A stretch of DNA of 29,132 nt from Candidatus Poseidonia sp. (GTDB taxonomy: Archaea > Thermoplasmatota > Poseidoniia > Poseidoniales > Poseidoniaceae). Within the stretch, counting starts at the first letter, position 1. Each line of letters starts with the position of its first letter. The translations under genes and the position numbers were made by a program. Below, piece by piece: positions 27,501 to 29,132 of this stretch. The stretch is taken from assembly GCA_023254365.1 (NCBI GenBank), contig JALRLQ010000010.1, forward strand, positions 1,405-30,536. Reading direction: 5' to 3'. The notes beneath the pieces were generated by a model that searched no databases, had not been told where the DNA came from, and worked only from the letters and a program-made list of their open reading frames with translations.

Positions 27501-29132
27501 CATGCCGTCGTAGACGTTTTGACAATCGTTGATGGCCAACGACGACAGGGTGTACTTGCACAAGCCGATGTTCGTGCCGGCGTACAGTGAACCACCGTCG
27601 ATTTCGAAGTCGAAAAATTGCTGTGGACGGGTCTGCCACGAGGAGCCTTGACCAAAACTCGTGGCTTGGTTTCCATCCCATTTTCGTGCGCCCTGTTGGG
27701 TGCCGATGTAAAGATTGGAGCCATCTGATTCGAGGGCATAGATGTTGTCCGAGGGCAAGACGCCGCCTCGATTAGCAGCCGTCAAAGGCGAGAGGATTTC
27801 ACCCGTACTCATGTCCTTCCTTGCAACCCCGTAACCTTCCAAGCCAAGATGAAGGATGGAGGCCACCATGGCCACTGGGGCGTTGTTCACGCCGTTGATG
27901 CCCGTTGATCCCCAGGGCTCAAGCCAGGTGTCGTTGGTGATGTCGTAGCGCAACACGCCGCGATTTTCCGTGGCTACGTAGGCTGTGGAGCCGTACAAGG
28001 CGACGTCGCCGAGGAAGGAGGTTGGCAAGCCGTTGGTGGTGTCGTAGGAGGTGCACGCACCCGTGGAGCGGTCAAAATGGGCAAACGTGCCGCTGTCAAG
28101 CGAGACCACCACCGAACCGCTGTCGACAGCCACGGAGAGAATCTCGGCTGACGAAGGATAACATCCGTTGGTCCCGTCCCACGCTGTCATCGTTCCCGTT
28201 GACGGGTTGATTTGTTCAACGGCGGTCGGCGTGCTTCGGGCCACGAAGACATCGGTGCCGTCGGTGGTCAGTTTCCAAGCGTCACCGTTGAGTGACCAAG
28301 GGGTCAACCAAACGGCGTTGTTGATGTCGTACCTCGAGATGCCGGTTCCGTCGGCAGACCCGATGTAGAGCACACCGTTGAGTTCAACCACGCCCGTCAT
28401 TTCCTCGGTCGCCGGACCACTGGCGAGGACGATGTTCTGCGTCAAGACGGGCGACTGTCCGGGAGAGAGGTGAGCCAATCGTCCGCTTGCGTCGTTGACC
28501 AACAAGCCGTCGGTCGATGGAGCGCCGGGACCTCCGCTGTTCCAGACGATGAGCGCATCTCCGTTCCCTGCCAAGTTGAGGTCGCTGAGTGCGTACGTTG
28601 TGGAGAACACACCGTTGCTGGTGTTGTATGTGTGAAGGTCGTCACCGTTGAGAATGAACAAGGTGCTACCTACACGCTCAATGCCACCGATGTCGTTGCT
28701 GTTGAGCCAGTTGGCTGACGTCCATGTGGAAAGCCAAAAGCCGGCCGCATAGTCAAATCGCCCGACACCGTTGTCGGTGGAACCCAGAAGGAGTTGATTA
28801 CCGGACACGGCGATGTGCGCCACGTTGTCCGAATGAAGGCTGTTGGCTGTGCTCCATGTGGACAGGCCCTGGTTGCTTCCGGTGTCGTACCGGAGCACCC
28901 CGACGTCTTCGATGGAGGCGTAAACGATGCCGTTTGCATCGTGCATGGCGAGGGCTTGGGTGGGTGCATCGATGCTGGTGACGGTGATGACAGAGGACCA
29001 TGCTCCCGCCACCCACTCGTACAAACCAAGTCCGTTGGAAGCGAACACTTCACCGTTGGAAGTTCTGTGAAATTTGTCAAAATCACCGGGGCCGAGCGGA
29101 GCTACACCGCTGCTATCGGTCAGCGACATGGC
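21585..29132 (-). CDS. Giant surface protein: beta-propeller repeats, fibronectin-III-like domains, C-terminal membrane anchor (N terminus outside window)
   Basis: Open to the window edge; the first in-frame ATG (29129) has no signal peptide after it, so the true start lies further right. At least 2514 residues are present. Residues 1 to about 1480 are short repeats of the LPSN-x-V...LYIGT-x-x-GV-RYD type, as in Reg_prop-like beta-propellers, forming several propellers. A beta-rich linker follows (about 1500-1640), then about six fibronectin-III-like modules from about 1645 to 2330, several with a PDDGG-x-L-x-x-x-W motif. A transmembrane helix lies at about 2382-2400 followed by RSRGNASKRSK, then a Pro/Asp-rich cytoplasmic tail with LLDGLLDD and FLDDLL near the end. 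It is probably exported and anchored with repeats outside, for adhesion, ligand binding or envelope structure. It is 9 bases before pabC. Confidence 0.87.
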   Translation of the reverse strand, partial: AMSLTDSSGVAPLGPGDFDKFHRTSNGEVFASNGLGLYEWVAGAWSSVITVTSIDAPTQALAMHDANGIVYASIEDVGVLRYDTGSNQGLSTWSTANSLHSDNVAHIAVSGNQLLLGSTDNGVGRFDYAAGFWLSTWTSANWLNSNDIGGIERVGSTLFILNGDDLHTYNTSNGVFSTTYALSDLNLAGNGDALIVWNSGGPGAPSTDGLLVNDASGRLAHLSPGQSPVLTQNIVLASGPATEEMTGVVELNGVLYIGSADGTGISRYDINNAVWLTPWSLNGDAWKLTTDGTDVFVARSTPTAVEQINPSTGTMTAWDGTNGCYPSSAEILSVAVDSGSVVVSLDSGTFAHFDRSTGACTSYDTTNGLPTSFLGDVALYGSTAYVATENRGVLRYDITNDTWLEPWGSTGINGVNNAPVAMVASILHLGLEGYGVARKDMSTGEILSPLTAANRGGVLPSDNIYALESDGSNLYIGTQQGARKWDGNQATSFGQGSSWQTRPQQFFDFEIDGGSLYAGTNIGLCKYTLSSLAINDCQNVYDGMPNWATYSVGVDNTYVYGGTNSGVGLVTKSNFQHSTNWGEGTQTGNAVVEIMGDIAYIGTEGLGVLRYNISSNQWLTPFTEDNGVLDGGNDDVTGLVADIRPNLLWVGGDDGFQLINVTTGGEAYDIERSSSLYTANGPPHDMIIHNNILYYHASTASDEVSRLDVANLTAYSNLDIGARLGENGGDVVKMELHGDELLVSLVSGQWWNADGSGGIARWNTATSSFATNILPTGSIDRVTAYESSLGNTWVAWGELRLDLYDSNQTLVNSWNTFDLPIRGIVEYNGETLFATEDGVLRYNESTNQWQATWTAGNGLPSNAGSRFYELWTDGSNLVVGGARFSNFGGFVEGIISHRNAAGAWTAYPADSTTNVPDGYPISMEMCGGLLNIAMYAGNGGIARIDLQNASVQSDFDRSQLDGFGPSSVACDAQDTLYIGYYNDNQPISRYSYATNAFLSSLTTASHNLPSDRVWYDGLAHSGTQLLVGHGVGVSGSNLIGGGYSTLVANGATALQAQVYGAGSSVTSFQWQRSNAQWLIGQAGGSSGYSHVSTLSSSGMQKVVDLPGLVSGQVTAMQANSTHIWAATGGVQGGAGNFGATGTGLLQGTFLPNGSVEWQFGWTLPGNTLASDLYLDGTELYIASNPGGMLKLDTTTRSLSVLSGALHGKFDTMHLYNNDLIIGLAGDGGSPPGVQVFNPSTDQFGNGRLIAGLPSNIVNGFADTSTILYIATNGGIGRWNYTTNDWMDSITSANGLPSDIVEDVVAVGNDIYMATPSGVFVWDASTGTGTTLTTSNGLMGNSAWGLVASTTSSGVTTLLISHDGRGTERPGVSILDPTTQQVTSTNRFDQLPSNTVTSMTDDWWGLHIATELGTLTHWNASSGDFEDGRQLLQNQYPVQSMMSNGDEVLVLAGQNDAVLVEARTADHAMLTTLRPGDVIEGTLGANHIWVTTENGLRGWYTNGQYPPVDEATMRRALPLTLRAMNNGGGLNVTDMVHPGMSIPLVSPNDPFSLDPAQGTAGVHNLLFQNVPIVMTSPVDGAAVWAKSVSLNYDVTLDLSNDPSLALNLQDAVDNGLLYNNTRHVSLRLYAPSNGSMEVRLTYDYVRSDTPVAMEELVDRPDDGGGVLTASWSLVHDEDFARYLIFLNEGPWASPPTELNLLGQAPDKSISLHSRLSADVETANGQPLKDGTAYHAVVVVEYNDGRWGKVSAPFGPASPSDEVPAAPEWAAAQPVGSSGEDGDVELEWARCTALDLARTNIYVGTTPMSDALGRTPFTSYVPNEGNQTVLSLTPGVPVWIGLTCVDEAGQENLSDMTVVGPIVPTGELNDNTPPDPVEGTTASDVPEDEGGRITVQWNESTAEDCAFYTVFMQQGGLESDETETRGSVDGFAQAAVLNPCDETRTLISTLDGVPLIDGQVYTVGVVAYDVWLNGNTDDVLLVTVTPFQNTVGQGTTPPRITSLLAFDHADDDGTAIDVVWEPSTIEDFASYTVWVANVPVTDLSLAYASFGTNPDACGCFTFNKQWIDERTNPIELTLSNALYVPEGSPITAGEPGLIQPDIELFVAVTVHDLKGNVFLTDLTQAKVKPIDNLNDNTAPDRLTDLQLSDRPNDDGGALLLEFALSEADDIQAYEVYGAAYDFGTSVTGQNQQFIPIATLGRNPTLPLTIDVVTGDIPVIAGQEIWVAVVARDTSGNAHETMLTVVSAASTDEGVTDPGVYLPDIKGVTASWFEETAVFVEWQHSTDAKVKGYHIYIAQEAFSDTSEATMVGETISANTFLITPSLFDGLDNASAWYVAVVPYDETVAKSTVEAVKLNPLDGSGTTDQITDDGGQLSLESLLTGPNLIAVGMMLIIMLLLVLIVRSRGNASKRSKNWELQEATWGIQDPSWSADGGVLAAPTVPAPAPPPGISPQQADDIFAAANQIQTDSFGRSVYQPQQPVLQPQVNTDLLDGLLDDAPKPAKMPEIDTSFLDDLL

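Noticed and set aside
24540..28700. Possible DNA tandem repeat array in the propeller-coding region
   Set aside because: The periodicity is at protein level only; the nucleotide copies are strongly diverged, so it is not a satellite or CRISPR-like array.

Overview
The window looks like a chromosomal segment of a euryarchaeon, most probably a planktonic Marine Group II lineage (Candidatus Poseidoniales). This is inferred from gene content, not from a marker-gene tree. Supporting signs are an archaeal-type phosphatidylserine/archaetidylserine decarboxylase, the archaeosine radical SAM enzyme RaSEA, an archaeal-type Obg/YchF GTPase with a CxC/C...C insert, strong GAGGTG-like ribosome binding sites combined with TATA-like boxes, and a giant propeller/fibronectin-like surface protein with a C-terminal membrane anchor. 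Coding density is very high. No rRNA, tRNA, CRISPR array, insertion sequence or integrase was seen.

Layout. (a) 186-8869, plus strand: two overlapping genes for an AddAB-like helicase-nuclease. AddB-like is a helicase fold without a Walker A motif plus a nuclease. AddA-like is a complete UvrD-type helicase plus a nuclease. Both nuclease domains carry a four-cysteine Fe-S signature. (b) 8850-9467, minus strand: a lone SAM methyltransferase that overlaps the addA end tail-to-tail. (c) 9545-14477, plus strand: a run with proline iminopeptidase, an acidic coiled-coil protein, archaetidylserine decarboxylase, a membrane-anchored alpha/beta hydrolase and RaSEA, closed by a hairpin plus T-run. (d) 14520-16858, plus strand: a promoter region with a perfect inverted repeat, a small two-helix membrane protein, and a roughly 13-helix membrane protein. 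The larger protein resembles the catalytic subunit of a cbb3-type heme-copper oxidase without its metal-ligand histidines, and it ends in two canonical EF-hands. (e) 16880-18160, plus strand: YchF-type GTPase. (f) 29132-18167, minus strand: a co-directional block read right to left, with the giant surface protein (N terminus outside the window), an aminotransferase IV (PabC-like), a PabB-PabA fusion and a small zinc-ribbon membrane protein.

The genes cover DNA end processing (AddAB), polar-lipid head-group synthesis (Asd), tRNA modification (RaSEA), p-aminobenzoate synthesis for folate-type cofactors (PabBA plus PabC), ribosome-associated GTPase function, and cell surface interactions. The two most unusual items are the oxidase-like membrane protein with EF-hands and no metal ligands, and the archaeal AddAB pair with an Fe-S nuclease signature in both subunits.
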